This document shows positions 1 through 8,361 of a stretch of 64,000 bases of DNA, in pieces. Source of the stretch: Paenibacillus peoriae (GTDB lineage Bacteria; Bacillota; Bacilli; Paenibacillales; Paenibacillaceae); assembly GCF_022531965.1 (NCBI RefSeq), contig NZ_CP092831.1, forward strand, positions 1,888,001-1,952,000. The letters run 5' to 3'. The position numbers and the translations under genes are program-made. Numbering within the stretch: the stretch's first letter is position 1; each line of letters starts with the position of its first letter. The notes beneath the pieces were generated by a model that was not told the origin of the DNA, made no database searches, and saw only the letters and a program-made list of their open reading frames with translations.

Positions 1-35
1 TGAGCAAGCTGGCTGATCGTAATGTGTTCTTTCAA
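1..35 (-). CDS. MerR-family regulator, N-terminal fragment cut by window edge
   Basis: Only the first 11 codons are visible, starting at a TTG at 35 and reading L/M-KEHITISQLA, the usual opening of a MerR helix-turn-helix. An AAGGAG ribosome site lies 8 bases upstream of the TTG. A promoter with the 19-bp spacer typical of MerR targets lies directly upstream. MerR proteins untwist such promoters and usually control their own operon. The effector and the rest of the protein are outside the window. Start and family are inferred from the short sequence plus the promoter. Confidence 0.65.
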   Translation of the reverse strand, partial: MKEHITISQLA

Positions 36-69
36 TGAGAGGACTCCTTACTGATATTTGAATAACTCC

Positions 70-100
70 ACTATAAACCTTAGGTCAGACCTAGGGTCAA
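70..100 (-). promoter_or_regulatory. MerR-type promoter with 19-bp spacer and operator dyad
   Basis: On the minus strand the -35 TTGACC (95-100) and -10 TATAGT (70-75) are 19 bp apart. The spacer holds an inverted repeat, ACCTTAGGTC at 77-86 and GACCTAGGGT at 88-97 on the plus strand, with one mismatch. The long spacer plus central dyad is the hallmark of MerR-activated promoters. It points into the MerR-like start at 35. Confidence 0.8.
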
Positions 101-177
101 TAGAAAATATCAAACAAATCTTGGATAGGCGTATGTGTCGAGCATTTGATGCCCACACAAAGGGAGAGACTGGAGAG

Positions 178-206
178 TTTACCTGTCGGTGATAACCCGT
201 TATAAT
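178..206 (+). promoter_or_regulatory. possible sigma-A promoter of the radical SAM gene
   Basis: TATAAT at 201-206 is preceded, after 17 bp, by a weak -35 TTTACC at 178-183. It lies about 60 bases before the gene start at 264. The -10 is a consensus match but the -35 is poor. Confidence 0.4.
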
Positions 207-263
207 CATAAGATTAGTGAGCATAAACAAGATGCTCAGGATGAAGGTTAGAATGGGGAAATC

Positions 264-1142
264 ATGTTGAAAACTTTTAAAAAGGTATACATTGAGATAA
301 CGAGCATTTGCAATCTCGCATGCAGCTTTTGTCCTCAAACACAGCGTGTCAAAAAATTTATTGATCCGGAAGTCTTTCGAAATGTGCTTGATCAGGTCAA
401 ACCACATACAGATTATATCTATTTGCATGTAAAAGGAGAGCCGTTGCTCCATCCGAAAATTGATCTTTTACTGGAAAGTGCTCATGAGAAAGGCTTAAAG
501 GTCAATATTACCACTAATGGTACCTTGCTGCCGAAGACCGAACATAAGCTGCTTGGGCAACCAGCGCTGCGTCAGATGAACTTCTCTCTCCATAGTTTTG
601 ACGGACATGAAGGCTCCGTGGATCGAGAAGGATATTTGGGTAATATCTTCACGTTTGTAAGAGAAGCGGTGAAACACAATGTCATTATTTCGTTCCGTCT
701 CTGGAACTTGACTGAAGATAATTTGACTAATGTGCAGCGTCAGCGCAACCGGGAAACACTTGAACGACTGGAGCAAGAGTTTGGACTGGACTATCGGATT
801 GAGGAAAAGGTGATACCGGGTAGTGGGGTCAAAATTGCACCAAACGTTTATTTGAATCAGGACCACGAATTTGAATGGCCGAGCCTCAGTGCCCCGGAAG
901 ATGACGGAAAAGGCTTTTGCCATGCACTCCGTAGCCAAGCAGCGATATTGGTGGATGGAACGGTGGTCCCTTGCTGTCTGGATGGAGAAGGTGTCATTAA
1001 TTTAGGTAACGTGCATGAGCAATCTTTTTCCGACATTGTGGAAGGGGAGCGTGCAAATCGTCTGTACTTCGGGTTCTCCAAAAGAGAAGCGGTAGAAGAG
1101 TTATGCCGAAAATGCGGGTACCGCAAACGATTTGGAACATAG
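264..1142 (+). CDS. radical SAM/SPASM domain protein
   Basis: A 292-residue radical SAM enzyme. The cluster motif CNLACSFC (C16, C20, C23) near the N terminus should bind the [4Fe-4S] cluster that cleaves S-adenosylmethionine. The C terminus has a SPASM-like cysteine set, with a CC pair in the VVPCCLDGEG stretch and CRKC near the end, which would hold an auxiliary cluster. Substrate cannot be read: SPASM proteins often modify peptides, but no small precursor peptide gene is visible next to it. The gene stands alone between a promoter-like TATAAT and a clear terminator. The ribosome site before ATG 264 is weak (GGGG). Confidence 0.85.
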   Translation: MLKTFKKVYIEITSICNLACSFCPQTQRVKKFIDPEVFRNVLDQVKPHTDYIYLHVKGEPLLHPKIDLLLESAHEKGLKVNITTNGTLLPKTEHKLLGQPALRQMNFSLHSFDGHEGSVDREGYLGNIFTFVREAVKHNVIISFRLWNLTEDNLTNVQRQRNRETLERLEQEFGLDYRIEEKVIPGSGVKIAPNVYLNQDHEFEWPSLSAPEDDGKGFCHALRSQAAILVDGTVVPCCLDGEGVINLGNVHEQSFSDIVEGERANRLYFGFSKREAVEELCRKCGYRKRFGT

Positions 1143-1191
1143 TCATACAGGTAGAGCTTTAATCGACAGTAGAATGAATCGCAAGAAAGAT

Positions 1192-1214
1192 AGCCCTTTT
1201 GCAGGGCTTTTTTA
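1192..1214 (+). terminator. intrinsic terminator after radical SAM gene
   Basis: AGCCCT (1192-1197) pairs with AGGGCT (1203-1208) around a 5-base loop and is followed by a run of T. Confidence 0.85.
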
Positions 1215-1286
1215 CTTATATTTTGATATATACATAATTAATGGTTTTAAACTGTTCAGACGAAGTTGGATATATTCGATTGCTTG

Positions 1287-1301
1287 TGAGAATGATTATC
1301 A
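1287..1301 (+). promoter_or_regulatory. Fur box
   Basis: TGAGAATGATTATCA matches the Bacillus 7-1-7 Fur consensus TGATAATnATTATCA at all but one defined position. It lies about 75 bases upstream of the decayed AraC/siderophore-binding gene, a family normally induced by iron limitation. Confidence 0.8.
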
Positions 1302-1376
1302 ATTATAATAAATTTAATTCTGATAGGACGGAATAAGAATTGAAGGAACGGTTTGGATGGGGGCTGAGCGGTAGTA

Positions 1377-2498
1377 ATGAAGTTGAACGATCACATTTTG
1401 CTGTGGAATCATGTTTTTATACAGGTGATGGATGTTCGTCATAGGAAGATCGAAAAAGGAGAGGAGCTTCGAGCCTATCGACTTCCTGCCAGTGCGTTCT
1501 TATATGCCGTGCGTGGAAGCGCACGGGTACGGTTGGATACAGTATTCACAGGATAGAGCGTTTCCATGTACTGCATGGCGGAAAAGGAATGTGCCTGAGT
1601 ATCCTAGCGGAGGATGTGCTTGAATATTACATCATTTTGTACAGGGCGACGTTGGCCCTGCCTGATCGCAAAGAGATAGCACAATTGCTGGAAAAGGAAA
1701 ATCCCTTTCAGAATCAGTATGCTTTCGCACCACATTACCCGCTGTCCCTGTACGAGAAAGTGAAGCTGTTGGAGCAAGAATGGCCTGGAGGTTCTGGACT
1801 TGGCAAACTGCATGTTAAAGCCTTGTTTCATCAATTTGTATACGAGTTGTTGCAGCAGTTGTATTGGCAGGGCATCGAACCTCTTAAGCCCGACCTTGTA
1901 TCGCAGGCTCATGCACGGAAGAGTTAAAATAACGGCCATGATGATTATGCTGTGTTTATCATTGATGCTGGGAGCTTGCTCGGCTCCGACGAATACAAAT
2001 GGAAGTTCGCAAACGAAGGCTAATCATACAGCGACAACATCCAACAGCGATGGACAAGCGGCAGTGCAAGCACTGGATAAATTCCGTAGAATCAGTGAAA
2101 TCTTTGGCAAGCAGAAAGAAGCCGAGCAGTGGATTACTGAATACGAGAAGAAAGCTGCAGAGGCCAGAATGAAAATTCAAGGTATCGTTAAGGACGGAGA
2201 GACGGTTTCAATTGTACAAGTCGCCAATAAATCGATATATGTTTTGGCAGCGAAAGGCGGCAATTACGGAAGTCCGACCATTTATCAGATGCTAAAGCTA
2301 CCACCTACCAAGAAGGCATTGAATATGAAAGAAGGATTTGAAAATATTTCACTTGAGGTTTTACCCGAGTATATGGGAGATCACATCTTTGTATACGGTT
2401 CAGAAGATGAAGGGGCTAATCAGATTCTGCATAGTGAGCTATGGAAAGGCCTTCAGCTGGATACCATAGTTAATCTCTTATTAGCCCACAAAAAATAA
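1377..2498 (+). pseudogene. decayed AraC-type regulator fused to siderophore-binding domain (Btr-like)
   Basis: Three frame pieces together look like one damaged gene. The first (1377-1556) reads MKLNDHILLWNHVF and on, an AraC-type sensor start, and hits a TAG at 1554. The sensor continues in another frame (about 1545-1927, with FHVLHGGKGMCLSIL and LYEKVKLLEQEWPGG). The DNA-binding AraC domain expected next is absent. A third piece (from ATG 1911) has a membrane/lipobox-like segment (LCLSLMLGAC) and then only the C-terminal lobe of a FecB/FhuD-type siderophore-binding protein. In B. subtilis Btr an AraC regulator carries such a binding domain and activates a siderophore uptake operon. The 1911-2498 part could still make a 195-residue lipoprotein, but it lacks about half of the binding fold. 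Confidence 0.7.
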
Positions 2499-2575
2499 AA
2501 GGATGTACAAGTAACATCTCCTATCTAAACAAGGGGAAGCTTTTAGAATTTCAAGCTGTGATAGTCATATAGACA

Positions 2576-2618
2576 AAATCCGCTTAACACAAAGATTCCT
2601 AAGTGTTTGGCGGATTTT
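2576..2618. terminator. bidirectional terminator, dispersed family copy A
   Basis: ATCCGC-TTAACAC pairs imperfectly with GTGTTTGGCGGAT, flanked by A-rich and T-rich ends, between two converging genes. The same hairpin sequence recurs at 11335 and 13139. Confidence 0.75.
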
Positions 2619-2625
2619 ATCATGT

Positions 2626-3762
2626 CTATATTTCTTCTTCTCTGTATGTTTTGGTGTATCTTTGAAATTCAGATTTTTGATTATCGTAATAATCAGCTCT
2701 CGTCCAAAAAATAATTTGAGAGAATGAGTCAGAATGTTCCAAATAAGTGATTAGATATACAATTTTTACTTTATCACTCTCTACCCATACTTCGTATTGC
2801 AAGCCTTGATTCCCGTTTATATTGACCTTTACTGGTCCCGTCGAAATAATCCCTTTTCCAGACCTTTTGAGTACTAATTGAGCTGAAAACTCAGCGTAAT
2901 CTTTTAATGTGATCATTGAGGATTTCTCATACGGCAGTTCGGATTTCCAATCCTTGATGATCGTCATGTATGCATCGTTTTTTTCATACCAAGCTTGAAT
3001 TAGCGCATCTGGATTAAGAATTAAACCAGTCTTCCATATATAAGGGAGACGAATTTGTTGCGTGGCATCTTCACTTTTAAATGTTTTCAAAATAGTTGTT
3101 GAGCGAAGGTCTGGCTTAACTTGTGAGTCGCTTAAGACTTTCAAGGAGCTGGCTATAGTTGCAAATTCGTGATGTTGTTCTACTGCAGAGCCTCCCCTTG
3201 AATAGATTAATACTTGAAGATAGTGCTGCTTACTCTCTAACATGGCACTGAAGTAATAGACCTGTTGGCCATTGTATTTCCCGCTATAATCGGCTGTTCT
3301 GGCGGTTGTGGAATCAATCTGGATTGGGGTAGTATCCACAGCCTTAAAGTTTTCTAGGCCCAATGCGGAGATTTCTTCACGTTGCTGTACGAATTCGTCG
3401 AGCGTCATATTATTTGCAAAAGCTGACTTGGGGACACGGAAAACCAGACCTACATTCTTTTTTTCTTTGTCACAAACACTAAGCACCGAATCCAGTTGTC
3501 CCTGTTTAAATTTACGCCAGCCAGCGGGAATGGTAAGAGCCACAAGATCCTCATCCGAGGTAACGGTATGAGGCAGCGACTCTGTGACGGGTAGAACAGG
3601 CTGACTTTCTTTGTCTACAACTGTTGTACTATGAGCCGCATTGTCTACATCAGAATTTGTTTGGACTGCAGTTGCAGCATTTTTTGAGGTGCAGCTGGTA
3701 AGCATGAGCACTGCGATCAGTGCAATAACATAAAATCGGAAATGCACAAAATTGAATTTCAT
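2626..3762 (-). CDS. lipoprotein with two tandem PsbP/MOG1-like domains
   Basis: A 378-residue exported lipoprotein: a hydrophobic signal segment ends in the lipobox LTSC at about residues 21-24, followed by a low-complexity linker. The rest divides into two halves of about 140 residues (roughly 70-215 and 220-378). Both start with a threonine/isoleucine-rich strand and an aromatic-rich stretch (IPAGWRKF; LPYIWKTG) and end with a helix. The layout resembles a duplicated PsbP/MOG1-like fold; this is inference from pattern. It should sit on the outer face of the membrane. Function is unknown. GAGGGAG lies before the ATG at 3762. It converges with the pseudogene and shares its bidirectional terminator. 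Confidence 0.7.
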   Translation of the reverse strand: MKFNFVHFRFYVIALIAVLMLTSCTSKNAATAVQTNSDVDNAAHSTTVVDKESQPVLPVTESLPHTVTSDEDLVALTIPAGWRKFKQGQLDSVLSVCDKEKKNVGLVFRVPKSAFANNMTLDEFVQQREEISALGLENFKAVDTTPIQIDSTTARTADYSGKYNGQQVYYFSAMLESKQHYLQVLIYSRGGSAVEQHHEFATIASSLKVLSDSQVKPDLRSTTILKTFKSEDATQQIRLPYIWKTGLILNPDALIQAWYEKNDAYMTIIKDWKSELPYEKSSMITLKDYAEFSAQLVLKRSGKGIISTGPVKVNINGNQGLQYEVWVESDKVKIVYLITYLEHSDSFSQIIFWTRADYYDNQKSEFQRYTKTYREEEI

Positions 3763-3853
3763 GGAAATAACTCCCTCTGTTTCATATTTACAAAGGAAAT
3801 TTTACCCTTTTATAAAATTATAAAATAGAGGCGTTTGTCCTGTTTTACGTAGC

Positions 3854-4264
3854 TCAGTCGCTTATGGTAGTCGTTACTGTAACATTGTTGACAGAGGTTG
3901 AGGAGGCACTAGAGTTGAAATTAATAACTTCAACGACTACTGTCGCGCCAACAATCAGGCCTGTATTTATAATTAGGTTTGTAGCAGAAAGCGTTGTTAA
4001 GCCGCCTCGCTGCAACGTCCCATTTACAAATACATTGTAGTATCCGCTACTGGTCGGAACAACAAGACTGTTTGCCGCGACTGAAGTACCACTATCATTC
4101 GTGAAATTTTGTGCTGGGATAGTGGTCACTCCACCTAATATATTACCAAGCACGACAATAGCTGTGTAACGATTAACCACTGGAGTGACATTGATACTTG
4201 TTGTGATAGCAATGTTTCCAGATACGATACTGTCTGCTTCCAGATAGATTTGAATAATAGACAT
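3854..4264 (-). CDS. DUF4183-type protein, probable spore-surface component
   Basis: A 136-residue protein rich in Thr, Val, Asn and Ser with alternating beta-strand character. The block SSGYYNVFVNGTLQRGG followed by LSATNLIINTG is typical of DUF4183, a family found in spore-forming Bacilli and often linked to spore outer layers. No signal peptide is visible, as expected for a protein made in the mother cell. A CATAnnnTA motif upstream fits a SigE/SigK promoter. GAGGAA precedes the ATG. Function beyond a structural surface role is not known. Confidence 0.7.
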   Translation of the reverse strand: MSIIQIYLEADSIVSGNIAITTSINVTPVVNRYTAIVVLGNILGGVTTIPAQNFTNDSGTSVAANSLVVPTSSGYYNVFVNGTLQRGGLTTLSATNLIINTGLIVGATVVVEVINFNSSASSTSVNNVTVTTTISD

Positions 4265-4301
4265 AGGAATTCCTCATTCCTAATACTCCAGATAAATATA
4301 A

Positions 4302-4310
4302 TAGTTTATG
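4302..4310 (-). promoter_or_regulatory. possible SigE/SigK -10 element
   Basis: CATAAACTA on the minus strand fits the mother-cell sporulation -10 pattern CATAnnnTA and lies about 38 bases before the DUF4183 start. The -35 is not clear. Confidence 0.45.
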
Positions 4311-4352
4311 TGAATACTCTAGATATGGATTGGATGGGGAGGAGTCTTCTAA

Positions 4353-5165
4353 TTATTTCTCTTTGTTCAAGCTTCTTTGGGCCCGGGTTACTATTCGCTT
4401 CGTTTCTTTAGTATCCGAAGCCATTAGCCATGCATTACAAACTTGAAGAACCCATTCCGGGCTGGTTTTGCTGGCATCATTCAACCAATTGCCAACGGAG
4501 TCCTGGACATATTTGACCGGATCGGACTGAACAGCCTCCAAGAGCGGAAGAGCCAACTCGGGATGTTCTTTTAGTTCAGGGATGTGCTTGGCCCAAACGC
4601 CTTGTGGTCGGGTTAATTCAATGGCAAAACGACGTATGTTAGCATCCTCATCTCGCACCCAACTGTCTAACAGGGCAAGCCCTTCAAGCAGTTGCAAGGA
4701 TATGGATTCTCTCACGGCCATCCAGGCTATTTCACGTACTCCGAAATGGGAATCCGCTGCAAAGGGGCGAATGCCAGCCAATTTTTCCTCTACACTTAAA
4801 CAGGGATCAACCCCGATGATGTAGGCAGCCCAGCAGCGAATGCTGTCTGAAAGATGCGAGGCCATCGCATCAAAGATGCGAATACGTTCTTCTATCGCTT
4901 GTTGCTCAAACACATGAAGCCACGCTCGCGCGATTGCGGGTATCATTTTCATGATCTTCTTTTCCTTCAGCTCATTCAATTCGGTCAGGAAGACATCGAA
5001 TGATTGCTGCAAGTCAAATTCATCAAGAGTATTTTGCAATAGTACAACATGATCGACAGCCAGCCATTCGGTGAGATTCGCCGTCTGAAGCCGCCCCTGC
5101 TGTAGCAGCTGAAGCACATCACTAGGAATATCTGACCCTTTGCGAGCACCTTTTCGTTGTAACAT
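4353..5165 (-). CDS. HEAT-repeat DNA alkylation repair protein (AlkC/AlkD-like)
   Basis: About 270 residues, almost entirely paired helices (HEAT repeats). The C-terminal block KYVQDSVGNWLNDASKTSP is the conserved signature of the AlkC/AlkD glycosylase superfamily, which removes alkylated bases such as 3-methyladenine by cradling the duplex. A preceding stretch (RDEDANIRRFAIELTRPQG) also fits this family. An in-frame GTG lies at 5174, but GGAG is spaced well only for ATG 5165, so that start is chosen. No neighbouring ada or alkA gene is present. Substrate range cannot be read from sequence. Confidence 0.75.
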   Translation of the reverse strand: MLQRKGARKGSDIPSDVLQLLQQGRLQTANLTEWLAVDHVVLLQNTLDEFDLQQSFDVFLTELNELKEKKIMKMIPAIARAWLHVFEQQAIEERIRIFDAMASHLSDSIRCWAAYIIGVDPCLSVEEKLAGIRPFAADSHFGVREIAWMAVRESISLQLLEGLALLDSWVRDEDANIRRFAIELTRPQGVWAKHIPELKEHPELALPLLEAVQSDPVKYVQDSVGNWLNDASKTSPEWVLQVCNAWLMASDTKETKRIVTRAQRSLNKEK

Positions 5166-5241
5166 TTCATCCACTCCATATCGTAAATTGTCTGATAGGT
5201 ATACGATACTTTTTTGGGGTGGAGTATAGATGTAATGTAGT

Positions 5242-5916
5242 TTACAACTTCACTAACTTTTCGCGATGGATGTAAACCGTCTTAAAGCCGGTTTTAATGA
5301 CCTTTTCTTTGACAAGCTCCTGAAGAGCAGCTGTTACAGCCTCACGGGTGGCCCCGACCAGATTCGCAATTTCTTGATGAGAGAGAGGGAAATTGATTTT
5401 GCAATACTCATCACGGCTTTGGAGGGCGAACTGATCGGACAATTTCAGAAGAATATACAAAATTTTATCCTGTAAATTTCCCAAAGCTAAATGCTGGGCC
5501 AGACTGCTCATTCCTGAAATTCGGTCACTTAACACCTTGATCATGTTCATCATGAACCTGGGATGTTCTATTAAAAAATGCTCGAATCGGTCTTTGTCCA
5601 TACGGCAGATATCGCATTCTTCTATCGTTTCTATATACATCTCCCTTGTTCCTAGTGAAATCATATCCATTTCACCAAATACATTTCCCTCGCGGAGGAT
5701 ATCCAAAGTAAATTGCTTCCCGTCAGCATTTAGCTTATATAGACGTACTTTGCCCTTTTTCACAAAATAAAGTCCCTCGGAAAAGGTCTCTGGAGTTTGT
5801 ATAAAGTTTTTTTTCGGTATAGTCGTAATGGAGGTCATTTGATCCATTTCAATTAAATCTTCTAATGAGAGACTATGAAGCAAATTAAATTGGGACAAAT
5901 ATTGAATGCTATTCAT
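5242..5916 (-). CDS. Crp/Fnr-family transcription regulator
   Basis: A 224-residue regulator. An N-terminal cyclic-nucleotide-binding-like beta-barrel (GLYFVKKGKVRLYKL, GNVFGEMDM) and a long dimer helix lead to a C-terminal winged helix (SHQEIANLVGATREAVTAAL). The N-terminal cysteine cluster of oxygen-sensing FNR is absent, so an Fe-S sensor is unlikely. The arginine that contacts cAMP is not obvious either, so the signal is unknown. AAAGGAG precedes ATG 5916; the upstream extension to 5955 has no ribosome site. Confidence 0.85.
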   Translation of the reverse strand: MNSIQYLSQFNLLHSLSLEDLIEMDQMTSITTIPKKNFIQTPETFSEGLYFVKKGKVRLYKLNADGKQFTLDILREGNVFGEMDMISLGTREMYIETIEECDICRMDKDRFEHFLIEHPRFMMNMIKVLSDRISGMSSLAQHLALGNLQDKILYILLKLSDQFALQSRDEYCKINFPLSHQEIANLVGATREAVTAALQELVKEKVIKTGFKTVYIHREKLVKL

Positions 5917-6122
5917 ATGTTCTCCTTTTCGGTTGCACAGGGTATACAGAATCATAATACAATTATAGCTTCTATAAGGTATTTTGACCTCTATTACTCA
6001 CTTGTTTGCGATAGAGTGAATAATGAATTTTGGGGAATCTGTTGGATTTATATAAAAGAGAGGTTGGTATAAAATAGATATACATGATTAATAGTAGATA
6101 CATAAAGAGTGAGGTAATAACC

Positions 6123-7205
6123 ATGATTAAATTAAAAGATGTAGGCAATTTCAAGGTTCTTCCTGAGATAGCGATGCATATCGTTCAAGGCAATATATCC
6201 GCTTTACGCCAGGCGCTGACCGAAGGCTGGGATATAGAACAAGGGATCGTACTCAGCAAATATACGACATTAAGTCCACTGGATATTACACTCATAACTG
6301 GGCAAATGGAAGTCTTGAAGCTACTGGTCGATGAGGGGGTTCAACTTAATGTAAAGGATAATCCCGCATTCCTGACGGCTGTTCGCTATGGTACCGAAGA
6401 GGTTGTCCGTTATGTGGTCGCCCATGGCGCCAAGCAGGACGGTAAAAATCATGTCAAATCTGGTGCTTATGAGCAAGCCTACTACGGTAACAAAAGTAAT
6501 ATGCTGCTTATCCATGAGCTGGGCCTCGATATGAAGCAGCATGCTGGAGCAACACTCCGCAACGCAGTTAGTGAGCATGACTTGAAAACAGTAGCTTTAC
6601 TATTGGAACATGGCGTAGATATTAATTTCAATGCCCCTAATATGGTATATCCATATAAAGCCACGCCTTTGACAGTGGCGGCGCGCAACAACGATTTTTC
6701 GATGGTGAAGTATTTGGTTCAACTAGGCGCTGATGTGACGCTGGCAGAAAAAGATGGAGAACGGGCATATACAATTGCACTAAGTAATAAAAACGTAGAA
6801 ATGGCTGAGTATTTAAAGTCTGTAGAGCCTCCGGCATTTCATAATCTGGAAAATAAACGACATGCTTTGAAAAGCTACAAGCTTCCGAAGGATTTAATAG
6901 CCTTTCTGACAGGGAATCAACTCCGTGTGAACCTGCCAGAAAATGATCTTGATATTCAATTTGTTGAGTTCTTTTCAATTATCGATACGGTTGAGATGAA
7001 GGTAGGTCGGCAAAAGCTGTTGCGTCTGTCTCTAAACGTAGATAATTACTCGGATATTATATTGGTGTGGAATCCAAAGCAGAAGTGCCTGGGTTATTAT
7101 GACGAGGAGCATCAGGAATATGCGGATGTGTGCAGCTTTGCTGAGTTTCTTGCACAGCCGGAAGATTATCTGGAGAAGATTATTGAGGGTGAATATGTAT
7201 CATAA
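6123..7205 (+). CDS. ankyrin-repeat protein with SMI1/KNR4 (SUKH)-like C-terminal domain
   Basis: A 360-residue cytoplasmic protein. Residues about 25-245 are ankyrin repeats (TPLTVAARNNDFSMVKYLVQLGADV is the clearest unit, shown here only by its start TPLTVAARNND). From about 255 the pattern changes to a SUKH-like domain with LPKDLIAFLTGNQ, DNYSDIILVWNP and a final FAEFLAQPEDYLEKI helix. SUKH domains commonly act as immunity proteins for polymorphic toxins, and ankyrin-SUKH fusions often sit in immunity arrays. No toxin is adjacent. ATG 6123 is chosen because GAGG lies 8 bases upstream; a longer frame from 6084 lacks a ribosome site. Confidence 0.75.
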   Translation: MIKLKDVGNFKVLPEIAMHIVQGNISALRQALTEGWDIEQGIVLSKYTTLSPLDITLITGQMEVLKLLVDEGVQLNVKDNPAFLTAVRYGTEEVVRYVVAHGAKQDGKNHVKSGAYEQAYYGNKSNMLLIHELGLDMKQHAGATLRNAVSEHDLKTVALLLEHGVDINFNAPNMVYPYKATPLTVAARNNDFSMVKYLVQLGADVTLAEKDGERAYTIALSNKNVEMAEYLKSVEPPAFHNLENKRHALKSYKLPKDLIAFLTGNQLRVNLPENDLDIQFVEFFSIIDTVEMKVGRQKLLRLSLNVDNYSDIILVWNPKQKCLGYYDEEHQEYADVCSFAEFLAQPEDYLEKIIEGEYVS

Positions 7206-7211
7206 CAAGGT

Positions 7212-7256
7212 GAGCCATGAATGCGGTATGCACGCAGTCATGGCTCTTGTTATTTT
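7212..7256 (+). terminator. intrinsic terminator
   Basis: GAGCCATGA (7212-7220) pairs with TCATGGCTC (7238-7246), followed by a T-rich tail. Confidence 0.75.
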
Positions 7257-7386
7257 AAAATACAGCGCTAGTGTACACAGGTGCCTAATGCTCATCAGGA
7301 ATGGTTACGTATGAGCTGAATGAGGTTTCAGGGAAATTGGGACGAATTGTGCGCATAATGGTAAAATAGTACTGATGGAAGCTTTA

Positions 7387-7404
7387 GAACGTTTTTGAAC
7401 GTTT
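7387..7404. promoter_or_regulatory. candidate FruR operator (upstream site)
   Basis: On the minus strand this reads AAACGTTCAAAAACGTTC: two AACGTTC units ten bases apart, start to start. An 18-bp copy with one mismatch lies inside fruR at 7827-7844. Assignment to FruR is inference from placement and the paired sites. Confidence 0.5.
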
Positions 7405-7466
7405 ACTGCTGAATTCCTATGTAAGAAGAATGAATTTACATAAAAGTAGATGAATTTTCTTTAAAA

Positions 7467-7480
7467 TGTAAACGCAATCA
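7467..7480 (+). promoter_or_regulatory. cre-like CcpA site upstream of fru operon
   Basis: TGTAAACGCAATCA matches the cre pattern TGnAAnCGnTnnCA with one mismatch. It lies about 100 bp before the likely promoter, in the 400-bp gap between the ankyrin gene and fruR. CcpA control of sugar operons is established in Bacilli. Confidence 0.5.
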
Positions 7481-7562
7481 TGTCGATTAGAGCGGGAATT
7501 CACCATTTTGTAAAAAAATGAAGTTGGAATGAATTTTTTTGAATCTTTTTGGAGAAAAATGA

Positions 7563-7590
7563 TTGTTTTTTATCAGGTTTGTGGTACGAT
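7563..7590 (+). promoter_or_regulatory. fruR: likely fru operon promoter
   Basis: -10 TACGAT (7585-7590) with TG just upstream and a -35-like TTGTTT (7563-7568), 16 bp apart. It lies about 20 bases before fruR. The rest of the 7257-7560 gap shows only the two sites listed and AT-rich sequence. Confidence 0.45.
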
Positions 7591-7612
7591 ATAAACAGTT
7601 GGGGGAATGAAG

Positions 7613-8359
7613 ATGCTGACGGAGGAAAGATACAAGTTAATAATACAGCGCTTACAAGAACGTGGTGTTGTAAAGTTGCAGGAATTGGCTGATCTGTTGG
7701 GAGCTTCTGAATCAACAATTCGGCGCGATTTGATAGATCTTGAGGGCCGTCAGTTGCTAAAACGGATTCATGGTGGGGCAACCTTACTGAATCAGAAAAG
7801 TCAGGAACCTGGCATGGAAGAAAAAACATTCAAAAACGTTCAACAAAAAAACGCAGTCGCCCGCATGGCAGCCAAAGAAATTTTGGATGGCGAATGTATT
7901 TATCTGGATGCGGGAACAACAACGATGGCGATGATTCCTTACATTGAAGCTAAAGACGTGACGGTCGTGACGAATGGTCTATCCCACGTAGAAGCACTGG
8001 TAAGTAAAAGAATCAGAAGCTATCTACTGGGAGGGATGATGAAAATTCATACCAAAGCCGTAATTGGCAGTATTGCCCTACAAAATTTGGACAATTTTCG
8101 ATTCGACAAGTGCTTTCTAGGAACGAACGGGGTGGATATGGAAATGGGGTATACAACTCCTGATCCTGAAGAGGCGCTAATCAAGCGGCGAGCCCATCAG
8201 TTGTCAGGCAAAACGTATGTGTTGGCCGATTCCAGCAAAATTGGAGAAGTAACCTTCGCCAAACTGTTCGAGCTCAAGGAAGCTATACTTATTACCGAAT
8301 CGATGCCAGAACGCTCACGCCGATCCATCGCTCAGAAAACTAAGATAATCGAGGGATAA
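7613..8359 (+). CDS. fruR: DeoR-family repressor of the fructose operon
   Basis: A 248-residue DeoR-type regulator. Residues 1-57 form the helix-turn-helix (VVKLQELADLLGASESTIRRDL) followed by the family signature KRIHGGA. The remainder is the sugar-phosphate sensor domain (GECIYLDAGTTTMAMIPY, FDKCFLGTNGVD, DSSKIG). In Bacillus FruR represses fruRKA and is relieved by fructose 1-phosphate. Two ATGs compete; GGGGG at 7601-7605 touches the first (7607) and is well spaced for 7613, which also matches the family N terminus. Stop is 2 bases before fruK. A candidate operator is embedded in the coding sequence at 7827-7844. Confidence 0.9.
   Translation: MLTEERYKLIIQRLQERGVVKLQELADLLGASESTIRRDLIDLEGRQLLKRIHGGATLLNQKSQEPGMEEKTFKNVQQKNAVARMAAKEILDGECIYLDAGTTTMAMIPYIEAKDVTVVTNGLSHVEALVSKRIRSYLLGGMMKIHTKAVIGSIALQNLDNFRFDKCFLGTNGVDMEMGYTTPDPEEALIKRRAHQLSGKTYVLADSSKIGEVTFAKLFELKEAILITESMPERSRRSIAQKTKIIEG
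7827..7844 (+). promoter_or_regulatory. candidate FruR operator (intragenic site)
   Basis: AAACATTCAAAAACGTTC inside fruR matches the upstream site at 17 of 18 positions, in opposite orientation and 440 bp away. Such a pair would allow looping repression, but binding is not shown. Confidence 0.45.
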
Positions 8360-8361
8360 CA

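Noticed and set aside
48..452. 134-codon minus-strand frame across the MerR operator and the radical SAM start
   Set aside because: It runs through the promoter dyad and overlaps the coding start of a clear gene; no family signal.
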